From: Sphingobium sp. CAP-1
GTDB lineage: Bacteria; Pseudomonadota; Alphaproteobacteria; Sphingomonadales; Sphingomonadaceae
Assembly: GCF_009720145.1 (NCBI RefSeq)
Contig: NZ_CP046253.1
Location: forward strand, 372,001-436,000
Length of the DNA stretch: 64,000 bases
Direction: 5' to 3'
Below the pieces are notes generated by a model. It was not told the origin of the DNA, did no database searches, and worked only from the letters and a program-made list of their open reading frames with translations. Position numbers and translations under genes: made by a program. This document shows positions 1-9,089 of the stretch, one piece after another (within the stretch, counting starts at the first letter, position 1; each line of letters starts with the position of its first letter).

Positions 1-128
1 CGCGCCAGCCGATGGGGCGGCTTGGCCGGGCGGAGGAAATTGCCGCACTGGTCCTCTATCTCGCCAGTGACGAGGCCGCCTTCACCACCGGCGCGGTCCA
101 TGTGATCGACGGCGGGTGGATCAACTGA
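1..128 (+). CDS. SDR-family oxidoreductase, C-terminal end (partial)
   Basis: Only the last 41 codons are in the window; the reading frame begins at base 3 and stops with TGA at 126-128. The peptide shows the usual C-terminus of classical short-chain dehydrogenases: PMGRLGRAEEIAALVLYLAS, then the conserved TTGAVHVIDGGW end. The Rossmann fold and the Tyr-x-x-x-Lys catalytic site lie upstream, outside the window. The stop overlaps the next start (TGATG), so the two genes are translationally coupled. Beside a sugar mutarotase and a glycosidase, an L-fucose, L-rhamnose or related sugar dehydrogenase is the best guess. The substrate is inferred from neighbours only. Confidence 0.85.
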   Translation, partial: RQPMGRLGRAEEIAALVLYLASDEAAFTTGAVHVIDGGWIN

Positions 129-472
129 TGCGGCATGTCCTGCTCATCGACCTAGCCGATGAGGTGGAGGCGATCGCGCACTATGAGGCGTGGCACGCGG
201 CCGGCGCTTTGCCCCTGGCGATCGGCGCGAGCATCCGCGCGGCCGACATCACCGCCATGGAGATTTACCGCAGCGGCAACCGCCTTGTCATGCTGATGGA
301 AACCGGTCCCGGTTTCGATCCGGCGGCCAAGGCGGCAGCCGACGCCGCCGACCCGGCGGTGCAGGCGTGGGAAGGCCGGATGAACGCCGTTCAGCGCCCG
401 CTGCCCTGGGCCGCGCCGGACGCCAAATGGACGGCCGCCACGCGCATCTTCTCCCTCGACGAACAGCCCTGA
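128..472 (+). CDS. L-rhamnose/L-fucose mutarotase family protein (RhaM-like)
   Basis: A 114-residue protein of the RhaM/DUF718 family, which interconverts alpha and beta anomers of deoxy-sugars in the cytoplasm. Family features visible are the active-site Tyr19 and His23 (HYEAWHA), the ITAMEIYRSGNRLVMLMET strand pair, and the PAVQAWEGRM block with Trp81. An in-frame TTG lies upstream at 116, but the ATG at 128 overlaps the stop of the preceding dehydrogenase (TGATG) and gives the normal family length, so 128 is used. Family members act on L-rhamnose or on L-fucose; the neighbouring dehydrogenase and GH35 enzyme fit a plant cell-wall sugar pathway. Which sugar is used cannot be told from this sequence. 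Confidence 0.8.
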   Translation: MRHVLLIDLADEVEAIAHYEAWHAAGALPLAIGASIRAADITAMEIYRSGNRLVMLMETGPGFDPAAKAAADAADPAVQAWEGRMNAVQRPLPWAAPDAKWTAATRIFSLDEQP

Positions 473-483
473 AAGGCCCATTC

Positions 484-2091
484 ATGACCCTTGCCCGGAC
501 CCTGCTCGCCGCCACGCTGCTGATCGCCGCCCCCGCTCTGGCGCAGAAGGACGTTCCCCATATCGAGACGCGCGCCGGCAAACATGCCCTGATCGTGGAC
601 GGCGCGCCCTTCCTGATGCTGGGCGGACAGGTCAACAACAGCAGCAACTATGCCGCGCCGCTGGAAAAGGTCTGGGCGACGCTCGACCGGATCGGTGCCA
701 ACACGGTCGAGGCGCCAGTCGCCTGGGAACAACTGGAGCCGCAGGAGGGCAAGTTCGACTACAGCTTCGTCCAGACCTTGCTCGATGAAGCGCGCAAGCA
801 TGACAAGCGCGTCGTCCTGCTCTGGTTCGGCGCTTGGAAGAATACCGGCCTTGCCTATACGCCCGACTGGGTGAAGCTCGACAATCGCCGCTTCCCCCGC
901 ATGAGGACGAAGGACGGCAAGGATCATGGCGTCCTGTCCCCCCATGGCGCGGCGACGCTGGAGGCGGACAAGCGCGCGTTCCTGAAGCTGATGACCTATA
1001 TTCGCGATCATGATGCGCAGAACACGGTCATCATGGTGCAGCCGGAAAATGAGGTCGGCAGCTATCGCAATCCGCGCGACTATGGCCCGGCGGCGCAGAC
1101 CTTGTTCGACGGTCCCGTCCCGGTGGCGCTGACCAGGGCGCTGAAGAAGCCGGCCGGCACCTGGGCGGGTGTTTTCGGGGATCAGGCCGACCGCGCGTTC
1201 AACACATGGCATACCGCCCGCTATATCGAAGCGCTGGCAAGCGCCGGCAAGGCGATCAAGCCGCTGCCTATATATGTGAATGCAGCGCTGGGCGATCCTT
1301 TCGCCAAGCCCGATGCCATGGCGCTGTCGAGCGGTGGGCCGCAGGGCGATGTCATCGACATCTGGAAAGCGGCGGCCCCGTCGATCGATCTGGCCGCGCC
1401 GGACATTTACGACCGGACCAGCCGCAACGTGTTCAGGCATCTCGATCTCTATGCCCGGCCGGATAATGCGCTGATGGTGCCGGAAATCGGCAATGCGGCG
1501 GAATATGCGCGCTATTTCTGGGCGGCGCTGGGCCGGGGGGCAATCGGCTTCTCGCCGTTCGGCATGGATGAGACTGACTATTTCAACTATCCGCTGGGTG
1601 CCAAGGGTTTCGACGCGGCGACGCTGGACGCCTTCGGCCGGAAATATCGCATCCTGTCCTCCGCTCCCTGGGCGAAGATCGCCTTCGACCATCCGGTCTG
1701 GGGCGCGGCCAGGCCCGATGACGGGATGCCGCTCAACACGACCATGGGCGACTGGACGATCACCGCCAGCTTCGGCCAGTGGCAGTTTGGCCAGCGCGAA
1801 TGGTTTCCCAGCGCGGACCTGCCCGCCTGGGCGAACGAACCGACCGGCGGCATGGTGGTAGCCCAGCTATCGGCCAATGAGTTCCTCTTCACCGGCGATC
1901 ATGTCCGGGTGGAGTTCGCCCCGAAGAATGGCAGCGCGCCAGGCGGCATGATCGTACGCGTCGAGGAAGGCCATTTCGACAAGGGCGCGTGGATCATGGA
2001 CCGCATCTGGAACGGCGACCAGACCGACTATGGCTTGAACCTGATCGACAAGCCGGTCTGGCTCAAGGTGACGATGGGCCGCTATCGTTAA
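484..2091 (+). CDS. Secreted GH35-type beta-galactosidase with DUF5597-like C-terminus
   Basis: A 535-residue glycoside hydrolase with a Sec signal peptide (residues 1 to about 20, ending AAPALA), so periplasmic or outer-membrane associated. The (beta/alpha)8 domain starts with GAPFLMLGGQVNNSS and ANTVEAPVAWEQLEP. QPENEVGSY holds the likely acid/base Glu190 and MVPEIGN the likely nucleophile Glu334. The C-terminal 150 residues resemble the beta-rich domain (DUF5597) attached to this bacterial GH35 branch. It should release terminal beta-galactose from plant oligosaccharides. The ATG at 484 lies 11 bp after the mutarotase stop, in one transcription unit. Its stop codon overlaps the stop of the convergent efflux gene: TAA at 2089-2091 against TTA at 2088-2090. 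Confidence 0.85.
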   Translation: MTLARTLLAATLLIAAPALAQKDVPHIETRAGKHALIVDGAPFLMLGGQVNNSSNYAAPLEKVWATLDRIGANTVEAPVAWEQLEPQEGKFDYSFVQTLLDEARKHDKRVVLLWFGAWKNTGLAYTPDWVKLDNRRFPRMRTKDGKDHGVLSPHGAATLEADKRAFLKLMTYIRDHDAQNTVIMVQPENEVGSYRNPRDYGPAAQTLFDGPVPVALTRALKKPAGTWAGVFGDQADRAFNTWHTARYIEALASAGKAIKPLPIYVNAALGDPFAKPDAMALSSGGPQGDVIDIWKAAAPSIDLAAPDIYDRTSRNVFRHLDLYARPDNALMVPEIGNAAEYARYFWAALGRGAIGFSPFGMDETDYFNYPLGAKGFDAATLDAFGRKYRILSSAPWAKIAFDHPVWGAARPDDGMPLNTTMGDWTITASFGQWQFGQREWFPSADLPAWANEPTGGMVVAQLSANEFLFTGDHVRVEFAPKNGSAPGGMIVRVEEGHFDKGAWIMDRIWNGDQTDYGLNLIDKPVWLKVTMGRYR

Positions 2092-3491
2092 GCGGATGGC
2101 CCGCCCAGCGCCTTGACCAGAGCGATGCCGGCGCGGGCGCGATCGAACTGCGCGCTCAGCAGCGCGCTTTGCGCGTCGAGCGCGTCGGTCTGGGCGGTGA
2201 CGACCTCCAGATAGTCGGACGCGCCATCGCGATAGCGGGTGAAGGCGATGTCGCTGGTGCGCTGCGCCGCCTGCGCCGCGTCGCGCTGGTCGACCAGTTG
2301 CGCTGACAGGTGCCGCACCGCCGCGACGCTATCCTCCACCTGCCGGAACGCGCCCAGCACGGTGTCGCGATAGTCGGCGGCCTCTTCCTCATATTGGGCG
2401 CGCGACAGCCTGACCTGCGCCTTGCGCCGGCCGGCGTCGAACAGGGTCAGCGCCGACGCCAGCGGTCCCAGCCCCCAAAAGGCGTTGGGCGCGCGCAACA
2501 GGTCGCCATGCGTCGCCTCCCAGCCGCCGGTCAGCCCCAGCGAGAGCGTGGGGAAGAAGGCGGCGCGCGCTACCCCGATCTGCGCATTGGCGGCGAACAT
2601 GCGCCGTTCGGCAGCGGCGATATCCGGCCGTCGCTGCAACAGGGTGGAGGGCGCCCCCATCGGCAGATCCGGCGCCGCCAGCGTCCGTACCTGCGGCGCG
2701 ATCGCAAAGCCGGATGCCACCGTTCCGGTCAGCGCCGCCAGTTCATGCTCGGTCGCGGCGCGCTGGCTGGCGATGGCGGAGATGCGCGCCTTCGCGTTGC
2801 CGAGCGTGGTGCGCGCGCGATTGACATCGATCCCCGACGCGATGCCGCCCTCATGGCGTGTGCTGGTCAGTTGATAGGCCCGCTCGAAGGCGGCGACGGT
2901 GCGCTGGAGCAGATCGGCCTGCGCGTCCAGCTCGCGCAGCCGGACATAGGCGTCGGCAACCGCCGCCTGCAAGCTGAGCCGCGCAGACGCCAGGTCGGCC
3001 TCGCTCGCCTGCGCGCCGGCCCGCGCGGCTTTCACGCTGTTGCGGATGCGGCCCCACAGGTCCAGTTCATAGTCCAGCGTCCCGCCGACCACATAATCGT
3101 CATAGGTGATGGCGCGGCCATTGCCCTGGAAGCGATTGCCCGACACCCGCCGCCGAACGCCGCTCGCATCGACGCCGGCCGTCGGCAGTAGGTCCGACGC
3201 CTCCACCTGCGCGCGTGCCAGCGCCTGATCGTAGCGGGCGAGCGCCGCCGCGAGTGTCGGGCTGGCGGCCTCGGCGCGCGCTTCCAGATCGTTCAGCACC
3301 GGATCGCCATAGGCTTCCCACCACGCTCCGCGCGATACCGCGTCCATTGGCGTCGCGTCGGTCCATCCGGCGGCTTCCTTATAGGCTGCCGGCGCGGCGA
3401 TCTGTGGCGGTTGATAGGTGGGCGCCATCGAACAGCCACCAAGCAATATGATCGTCGCCAGTCCTGCGGCGCGCGCGCGCTTAGCCGGCAT
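2088..3491 (-). CDS. RND efflux outer-membrane lipoprotein, NodT/OprM family
   Basis: A TolC-like outer-membrane channel of 467 residues carried by a lipoprotein signal peptide; ILLGGC places the lipidated cysteine at residue 20, followed by SMAPTYQPP as in OprM/NodT proteins. Two copies of the OEP alpha-helical barrel repeat follow, with the typical ASLRPDIAAAERR-type block seen as LLQRRPDIAAAERRMFAANA and the end motif YRDGASDYLEVV. The ORF can be extended to a further start at 3527, but the ATG at 3491 gives a compact lipoprotein signal and overlaps the membrane-fusion gene by only 11 bp. It is last in a three-gene efflux operon. Confidence 0.9.
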   Translation of the reverse strand: MPAKRARAAGLATIILLGGCSMAPTYQPPQIAAPAAYKEAAGWTDATPMDAVSRGAWWEAYGDPVLNDLEARAEAASPTLAAALARYDQALARAQVEASDLLPTAGVDASGVRRRVSGNRFQGNGRAITYDDYVVGGTLDYELDLWGRIRNSVKAARAGAQASEADLASARLSLQAAVADAYVRLRELDAQADLLQRTVAAFERAYQLTSTRHEGGIASGIDVNRARTTLGNAKARISAIASQRAATEHELAALTGTVASGFAIAPQVRTLAAPDLPMGAPSTLLQRRPDIAAAERRMFAANAQIGVARAAFFPTLSLGLTGGWEATHGDLLRAPNAFWGLGPLASALTLFDAGRRKAQVRLSRAQYEEEAADYRDTVLGAFRQVEDSVAAVRHLSAQLVDQRDAAQAAQRTSDIAFTRYRDGASDYLEVVTAQTDALDAQSALLSAQFDRARAGIALVKALGGPSA

Positions 3492-4680
3492 GGGCCTTGC
3501 CTCCGGCGGCGGCGCTCTTTTGCACATTGACCTTGTCGCCCGACTGGATCGAGTCCGGCGGCGTGTCGATCACCCGGTCATCGGGCGCTATGCCGCCGGA
3601 GATCACCACCCTGGCGCCCTCGTCGCGCGCGATGGCGACGGGGCGCACCGCGACCCGACCGTCGCGCCCGACGATCGCGACGGTCGGGCCGTCATTGCCA
3701 TAGAGGATCGCGCTGCCCGGCAGGGTCAGGCCGTTGCCATTGCCCTGGCCGACATCGAAGCTGACCTGCGCGAAGGCGCCGGGCTTGAGCGCGCGGTCGG
3801 GATTGTCCGCCTGCAACTGCACCAGCACCGCGCCCGACTGGGTATCGACCGCGCCCGAACTGCTGGTCAGCGTCGCGCGGAAACGGCGGTCGGGATATTC
3901 GGGCAGGCTGAGCGTCGCCGGCATCCCGACCCGCAACTGCGCCGAATAGGCCTGGGGCACGCGGACATAGACGCGCATCCGGTGGATGTCGGACACGGTG
4001 AACAGCGGCTGCGACGCCGCATTGCCCGCCACCACCAGCGCGCCAATCTGCGCCGACCGGCTGGTGACGACGCCATCGAAGGGCGCCCCTAGCCGGGTGA
4101 AGCCCTGCAACGCGCGCAGCCGCTTCACATTGGCCAGCGCAGCGTTGGACAGGGCGCTCTTGGCGGCGAGATCGCCGGCCTTCTCGTCCGATTCCTGCCG
4201 CGATACGGCGTCCTTCTCCAGCATCACGCTCCAGCGCCGGGCGGTCGTGTCGGCCAGTCGCTGATTGGCCAGCGCGGTCTGATAATCGGCCTGTGCCTGC
4301 GCCAGTTGCTGGTCGACTTCGGGCGCGTCGAGGATGGCGAGCGACTGGCCCGCACGGACATTGTCGCCAATGTCGGCCAGCCATTGCCGCACATAACCGT
4401 TGGTCCGGGCATAGATGGCAGCACTGTTATAGGCCTGGACATTGCCCGGCAGCACCAGCGCGCCGCTCTTGTCGCCACGCTGTGGCAACACGGTAGCCAC
4501 GGTCGGGACGGATGCCTGTGCGGCAATGTCGCGCAGGCCGTTGGTGGCGCTGATCCGCGGCGCCATGCCGGCGCCGACCACCAGCAGGGCGACGATGCCC
4601 GCGCCGATCCCGACCCGCTTCAGCGTCCGGCTGTCCGGTCCGGCGGTGGGCGTCTCAGGGGAAGGGGACTGATCAAGCAT
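3481..4680 (-). CDS. RND efflux periplasmic adaptor (membrane-fusion protein)
   Basis: A 399-residue HlyD/AcrA-type adaptor linking the inner-membrane RND pump with the outer-membrane channel. An N-terminal membrane anchor (about residues 24-45, VGIGAGIVALLVVGAGMAP) replaces a lipobox. The split lipoyl (barrel-sandwich) domain is visible at YARTNGYVRQWLADIGDNV and LRALQGFTRLGAPFDGVV, with an alpha-helical hairpin between them, then beta-barrel and membrane-proximal domains. The start ATG overlaps the end of the pump gene by 8 bp, and the stop overlaps the channel gene, so all three should be made from one mRNA. The substrate cannot be told from sequence. Confidence 0.92.
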   Translation of the reverse strand: MLDQSPSPETPTAGPDSRTLKRVGIGAGIVALLVVGAGMAPRISATNGLRDIAAQASVPTVATVLPQRGDKSGALVLPGNVQAYNSAAIYARTNGYVRQWLADIGDNVRAGQSLAILDAPEVDQQLAQAQADYQTALANQRLADTTARRWSVMLEKDAVSRQESDEKAGDLAAKSALSNAALANVKRLRALQGFTRLGAPFDGVVTSRSAQIGALVVAGNAASQPLFTVSDIHRMRVYVRVPQAYSAQLRVGMPATLSLPEYPDRRFRATLTSSSGAVDTQSGAVLVQLQADNPDRALKPGAFAQVSFDVGQGNGNGLTLPGSAILYGNDGPTVAIVGRDGRVAVRPVAIARDEGARVVISGGIAPDDRVIDTPPDSIQSGDKVNVQKSAAAGGKAHAG

Positions 4681-7600
4681 GGCTGGGCTGATATTCCATC
4701 TGGGGGGCGGCGGCCTTGCGGCGACGGTGGGCGAAAGCGAAAATGGTGGGGACGAAGAAAAGCGTGGCGATGGTGGCGCAAATCAGGCCGCCGATCACGG
4801 CGCGACCGAGCGGGGCGTTCTGTTCGCCGCCTTCGCCTAGCCCCAGCGCCATCGGACCCATGCCGATAATCATCGCCAGCGCGGTCATCAGCACCGGGCG
4901 GAAGCGCACCAGCCCGGCCTCGATCGCCGCCTGCGTGGCATCGCCCAGTTCCGCCAGCCTCTCGCGCGCGAAACTGACCACCAAAATCGCGTTGGCGGTG
5001 GCGACGCCCATGCACATGATGGCGCCGGTCAGCGCCGGCACCGACAAGGTGGTGCCGGTCACGAACAGCATCCAGACGATGCCGGCCAGCGCCGCGGGCA
5101 AAGCGGTGATGATGACGAAGGGATCGACCCAGCTCTGGAAATTGACCACGATCAACAGATAGATCAGCACGATCGCACCAGCCAGACCAAAGCCCAGACC
5201 CGAAAAGGCCGTGTTCATCGTCGCATATTGGCCGCGAATGGTGACGGTCACGCCCTTGGGCTGTTCTTTCGCCAGCGCCTTGATCGCGCTTTCGATATCG
5301 CCCGCCACCGCGCCCAGATCGCGGCCCTGCGTCGTGGCGAAAATGTCCAGGACCGGCGCGATATTATAGTGCGACACGACCGGCACCGTGTTGGACCGGA
5401 CGATAGTGGCAAGACCGCCGAGCGGTTGCACCGCGCCCGCACTTGCGCCCGCGCCCGACACCGGAACGTTGGACAATTCGCTGACCGATCCGACCAGATA
5501 TTCGGGCGCCTGCGCCACGACCGGATATTGGATGCCATTTTCCGGGTTCACGAAGAATATCGGGGCGGTCTGCGATGTACCCGCCAACTGGCTGGCGAGG
5601 CTGGTGGTGACATCGCGCTCGGTCAACCCATATTGGCCGACGCGCGAACGGTCGACATCGACATCGAATTGCGGCGCGCGGCCGGGCTGCTGGATGCGCG
5701 CATCGGCAAGGCCCGGAATCGTGCCGATCTTCGCCAGCAGCTTTTGCGCATAGGCGCGGTTGGCCTGCGCATCCTTGCCAGCGACCTGAATGTCGATCGG
5801 GGCAGGGGCGCCGAAATTCAGGATCTGGCTGGTGATGTCGGCGGGCAGAAAGGCGAAGGTGGTGCCGGGAAAGCGGCGCGGCAGTTCGCGGCGCAATTGC
5901 GCCACCCACTGGTCGGTCGGCTTGTGATCCCTGGTCAGCGCGATCAGCATGTCGCCGTCCTGCGGGCCGATCGTCCCGCTATTATTATAGACGGTGTTAA
6001 TGGAACTGACCGGCAGACCGATATTATCGGTGATCGATGCGAGTTCCTCCGCCGGAATGATCGCCCGCACCTGATGCGCGATCCGGTCGAAGCGGGCGGC
6101 CGTATCTTCGATCCGTGTTCCCACCGGCACACGGACATGCATGGCGATCTGCCCGGAATCCACCGCCGGGAAGAAATTGCTGCCCAGCATCGGCAACAAT
6201 CCGAACGACAGCAGCACCACGGCCATGAAGCCGATCAGGAAGGGCTTGCGCGCGGCGAGCGCGCGACGGAGCAGGCCCACATAGGCTTGCCGCACCCGTT
6301 CGAACCGCGCCTCGAACCCGCGCTGGAAACGAACCAGCGGATTGCGCGACATCGCCGTACCCGCCAGATGCCCGTCGCCCTGTTCGACATGGGGCTTGAG
6401 CAGATACATGGCCAATGTCGGCACCAAAGTCCGCGACAGGATGAACGACGCGATCATCGCGAACACGACCGACAGCGCCATCGGCACGAACAGGAAGCCC
6501 GCGACGCCCGGCAGGAAGAACATCGGCACGAACACGATACAGATACACAGCAGCGATACGAAGGCGGGGACGACGATCTGCGCCGCGCCATCCAGGATGG
6601 ATTCGATGACGCCCTTGCCCTGTTCCAGATGCCAGTTGATATTCTCGATCGTCACCGTGGCGTCATCGACCAATATGCCGACCGCCAGCGCAAGGCCACC
6701 CAGCGTCATGACGTTCAGCGTCTGGCCGAACGCCGCCAGCGCCGCGATCGCCGCCAATATGGCGAGCGGAATCGACAGGGCGATGATGACGGTCGATCGC
6801 CAGCTTCCCAGAAACAGCAGGATCATCAGCGATGTCAGGGCGGCGGCGATCGCGCCTTCATGCACGACGCCCTCGACCGCCGCCTTCACGAACAGCGACT
6901 GGTCGCCGATCGGCAGGATTTTGAGCGTATCGGGCAGGCCCGCCGCGATTTTGGGCAGCGCGTCCTTGACGCCATCGACAATCGCCAGCGTGGATGTCGC
7001 GCCATTTTTCAGCACCGTCAGCAGCGCGGAGCGACTGCCTTCGACATGGACGACATTCTGTTGCGGACCGTTACCGTCACGAACATAGGCAACGTCGCGC
7101 ATATAGATGGTCGCGCCGTTCACCACCTTCACCGGCAGGTCGTTGAGCGCCTCGATCGATGTCGGCGCATTGTTCAGCCGCACGCTATATTGGGTCGGCC
7201 CGACCTTGATGAAGCCCGCCGGATTGATCTGGTTCTGTGCGGAAATGGCGTTGCCTACATCCTGGGCCGACAGCCCCTTGGACTGGAGCGCCAGCGGATT
7301 GAGGTCGATCTGCACCTGCCGCTGCTTGCCGCCCGACGGGAAGGGCATGGCGAGGCCGGGGATGGTGACGAGTTGCGGCCGGATCTGGTTCTGGCCCAGG
7401 TCGAACAATTGCTGTTCCGACAATCCCTTGCCGGACAGCGCCAGTTGCAGGATCGGCACGGTCGACGCGCTGTAGTTCAGGATCAGCGGCGGGGTGATGC
7501 CCGGCGGCATCTGGCGCAGCACGGTTTGCGAGATCGATGTCACCTGCGCGGTCGCGGTGCGGATGTCGGCGCCCGGCTGGAAATAGATTTTGACGATACC

Positions 7601-7870
7601 GATGCCCTGCAAGGACTGGCTTTCGATATGGTCGATGTCGTTGACCGTGGTCGTCAGCACGCGCTCATAGGGACCGATGATACGGGTGGACATGTCATCG
7701 GGGGCCAGGCCCGAATATTGCCAGGCGACCGCGACCACCGGAATGCGGATATTGGGGAAGATATCGACGGGGGTACGCAGCGCCGCCAGCACGCCGACGA
7801 CGGCGATCAATATCGCCATGACGATGAAGGTCAGCGGCCGATGCAGCGCAACCTTGACGATAGCAATCAA
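4673..7870 (-). CDS. RND-family inner-membrane efflux transporter
   Basis: A proton-driven pump of about 1065 residues with the classic RND plan: TM1, a large periplasmic loop, TM2-6, a second loop, TM8-12. TM4 carries the proton-relay pair in GILVDDATVTIENI. The first helix (VALHRPLTFIVMAILIAVVG) and VDIFPNIRIPVVAVAWQY are family signatures. I place the start at TTG 7870: it is preceded by GGGAG with a 7-nt spacer, and the mature N-terminus (IAIVKVALHRP) then matches the family; the longer frame up to 7903 adds an unlikely polar tail. It is first in the operon and divergent from the LysR gene at 8116. Confidence 0.92.
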   Translation of the reverse strand: MIAIVKVALHRPLTFIVMAILIAVVGVLAALRTPVDIFPNIRIPVVAVAWQYSGLAPDDMSTRIIGPYERVLTTTVNDIDHIESQSLQGIGIVKIYFQPGADIRTATAQVTSISQTVLRQMPPGITPPLILNYSASTVPILQLALSGKGLSEQQLFDLGQNQIRPQLVTIPGLAMPFPSGGKQRQVQIDLNPLALQSKGLSAQDVGNAISAQNQINPAGFIKVGPTQYSVRLNNAPTSIEALNDLPVKVVNGATIYMRDVAYVRDGNGPQQNVVHVEGSRSALLTVLKNGATSTLAIVDGVKDALPKIAAGLPDTLKILPIGDQSLFVKAAVEGVVHEGAIAAALTSLMILLFLGSWRSTVIIALSIPLAILAAIAALAAFGQTLNVMTLGGLALAVGILVDDATVTIENINWHLEQGKGVIESILDGAAQIVVPAFVSLLCICIVFVPMFFLPGVAGFLFVPMALSVVFAMIASFILSRTLVPTLAMYLLKPHVEQGDGHLAGTAMSRNPLVRFQRGFEARFERVRQAYVGLLRRALAARKPFLIGFMAVVLLSFGLLPMLGSNFFPAVDSGQIAMHVRVPVGTRIEDTAARFDRIAHQVRAIIPAEELASITDNIGLPVSSINTVYNNSGTIGPQDGDMLIALTRDHKPTDQWVAQLRRELPRRFPGTTFAFLPADITSQILNFGAPAPIDIQVAGKDAQANRAYAQKLLAKIGTIPGLADARIQQPGRAPQFDVDVDRSRVGQYGLTERDVTTSLASQLAGTSQTAPIFFVNPENGIQYPVVAQAPEYLVGSVSELSNVPVSGAGASAGAVQPLGGLATIVRSNTVPVVSHYNIAPVLDIFATTQGRDLGAVAGDIESAIKALAKEQPKGVTVTIRGQYATMNTAFSGLGFGLAGAIVLIYLLIVVNFQSWVDPFVIITALPAALAGIVWMLFVTGTTLSVPALTGAIMCMGVATANAILVVSFARERLAELGDATQAAIEAGLVRFRPVLMTALAMIIGMGPMALGLGEGGEQNAPLGRAVIGGLICATIATLFFVPTIFAFAHRRRKAAAPQMEYQPSHA

Positions 7871-8083
7871 TCCACAACTCCCGCCTTTGCCGCGCCGGCC
7901 CAAGCCGTTGCGATATAATCGCCTCTCCGTCTGGTGATCCGCGGCAGGAAGCCACGGGCGGGATGGTCGATCCGTTGTTCCGGCGCGATCGGATCGTGCG
8001 GAGCACAGTCAGATTGGTTGCAGAATGCCACCCTTGAACCGGGGCTATGGGCAGTTGGCTAATCCCTGTCCAATATCTAATAG

Positions 8084-8098
8084 CATATGATCGATATG
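8084..8098. promoter_or_regulatory. Dyad in the LysR/efflux divergent region
   Basis: CATAT and ATATG arms separated by GATCG form an imperfect LysR-like dyad 18 bp before the LysR start and about 215 bp before the divergent pump gene. LysR regulators commonly autoregulate and control a divergent neighbour from such sites. The arms are short and AT-rich, and the spacing is not the canonical T-N11-A, so this is tentative. No clear sigma-70 promoter stands out in the rest of the 245-bp gap. Confidence 0.3.
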
Positions 8099-8115
8099 TT
8101 TAGAGACTTGATCCG

Positions 8116-9021
8116 ATGGACCTGAGGCATTTGCGCTATTTTCTGTGCGTGGCGGAAGAGATGCATTTTGGTCGCGCCGCGCGGCGGCTGGGCATGTCGC
8201 AACCCCCGCTCAGCCAGCAGATACGCGCGCTGGAAGAGGAATTGGGCGCCCGGCTGTTCGACCGCACCAGTCGCCGCGTTACCCTCACCCAGGCTGGTCG
8301 CATGTTTCTGCCCGAAGCGCGTCAGGCGCTCAGCCAGGTGGAGCGCGCGGCGCAGGTGGCGCGGCTGGCGCAGGCCGGGCAGGTGGGGCGGCTGGGGCTG
8401 GGCTTCACCGCCTCGGCTCCGTTCGTGCCGCAGGTTGCCGACGCGCTTTACAGCTATCGTCAGGCGCATCCCGATGTTGAACTGAAATTGCAGGAACTGG
8501 GCCGCGACGATCAGGTTGCGCGCATCGCGCGGGACGAGCTGGACATCGGTCTGATCCGGGGGATCGACAAACCGCGATTGCCGGCGGACATGATATCCTG
8601 CTGCCTGCTGGAAGAAGAAATGCTGCTGGCCTTGCGGGAGGATCATCCGCTGGCGCAGGCACAGGCCGATCCGGCCATCGCCGACCTCGCCGGCGTTCCC
8701 TTCGTTCTCTATTCGAACACCAGCAGCGTCGATTTCAACGACCATTTCTTCGCCCTGTGCGAACAGGCCGGATTCCGTCCCGACATCACGCTGGAGGTCG
8801 GCAGCTTCGCCACGCTGCTAGGCCTGATCGCCGCCGGTTTCGGCGTGACCATCCTGGCGGCGTCATTGTCGCGCCTGCATGTCGACAAGCTGATCCTGCG
8901 CCGCCTGTCGACCCAGGTGTTGAGCCGCCTCTGGATGATTCACAAGCATGACCTGTCCCCGACCGCCTATGCCTTTCGCCAGACGATCCTGGCCCATAAT
9001 GTGGTTCGGACCGAATTTTAA
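8116..9021 (+). CDS. LysR-family transcriptional regulator
   Basis: A 301-residue regulator with a winged helix-turn-helix at residues 1-60 (MDLRHLRYFLCVAEEMHFGR, then SQPPLSQQIRALEEELGARL) and a substrate-binding-like effector domain after about residue 90. The start DLRHLRYF and the VELKLQEL/DELDIGLIRG segments are closest to the BenM/CatM/CbbR-like branch that senses aromatic or other small organic acids. It is transcribed away from the RND operon, the usual target arrangement. Its 3' end faces the quinate/shikimate cluster, so control of quiC and its neighbours is also possible. The effector is unknown. Confidence 0.9.
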   Translation: MDLRHLRYFLCVAEEMHFGRAARRLGMSQPPLSQQIRALEEELGARLFDRTSRRVTLTQAGRMFLPEARQALSQVERAAQVARLAQAGQVGRLGLGFTASAPFVPQVADALYSYRQAHPDVELKLQELGRDDQVARIARDELDIGLIRGIDKPRLPADMISCCLLEEEMLLALREDHPLAQAQADPAIADLAGVPFVLYSNTSSVDFNDHFFALCEQAGFRPDITLEVGSFATLLGLIAAGFGVTILAASLSRLHVDKLILRRLSTQVLSRLWMIHKHDLSPTAYAFRQTILAHNVVRTEF

Positions 9022-9089
9022 ATCGAAACGCCTGTCTCACTCGCTGCCGCCTTCGCGGGCATGTGGCGACCGGGTTGCAGCCCCTCGGC

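Noticed and set aside
5228..7918. 896-codon plus-strand frame opposite the RND pump
   Set aside because: Composition is that of an antisense frame (Arg, Asp, His rich), while the opposite strand encodes a textbook RND transporter.
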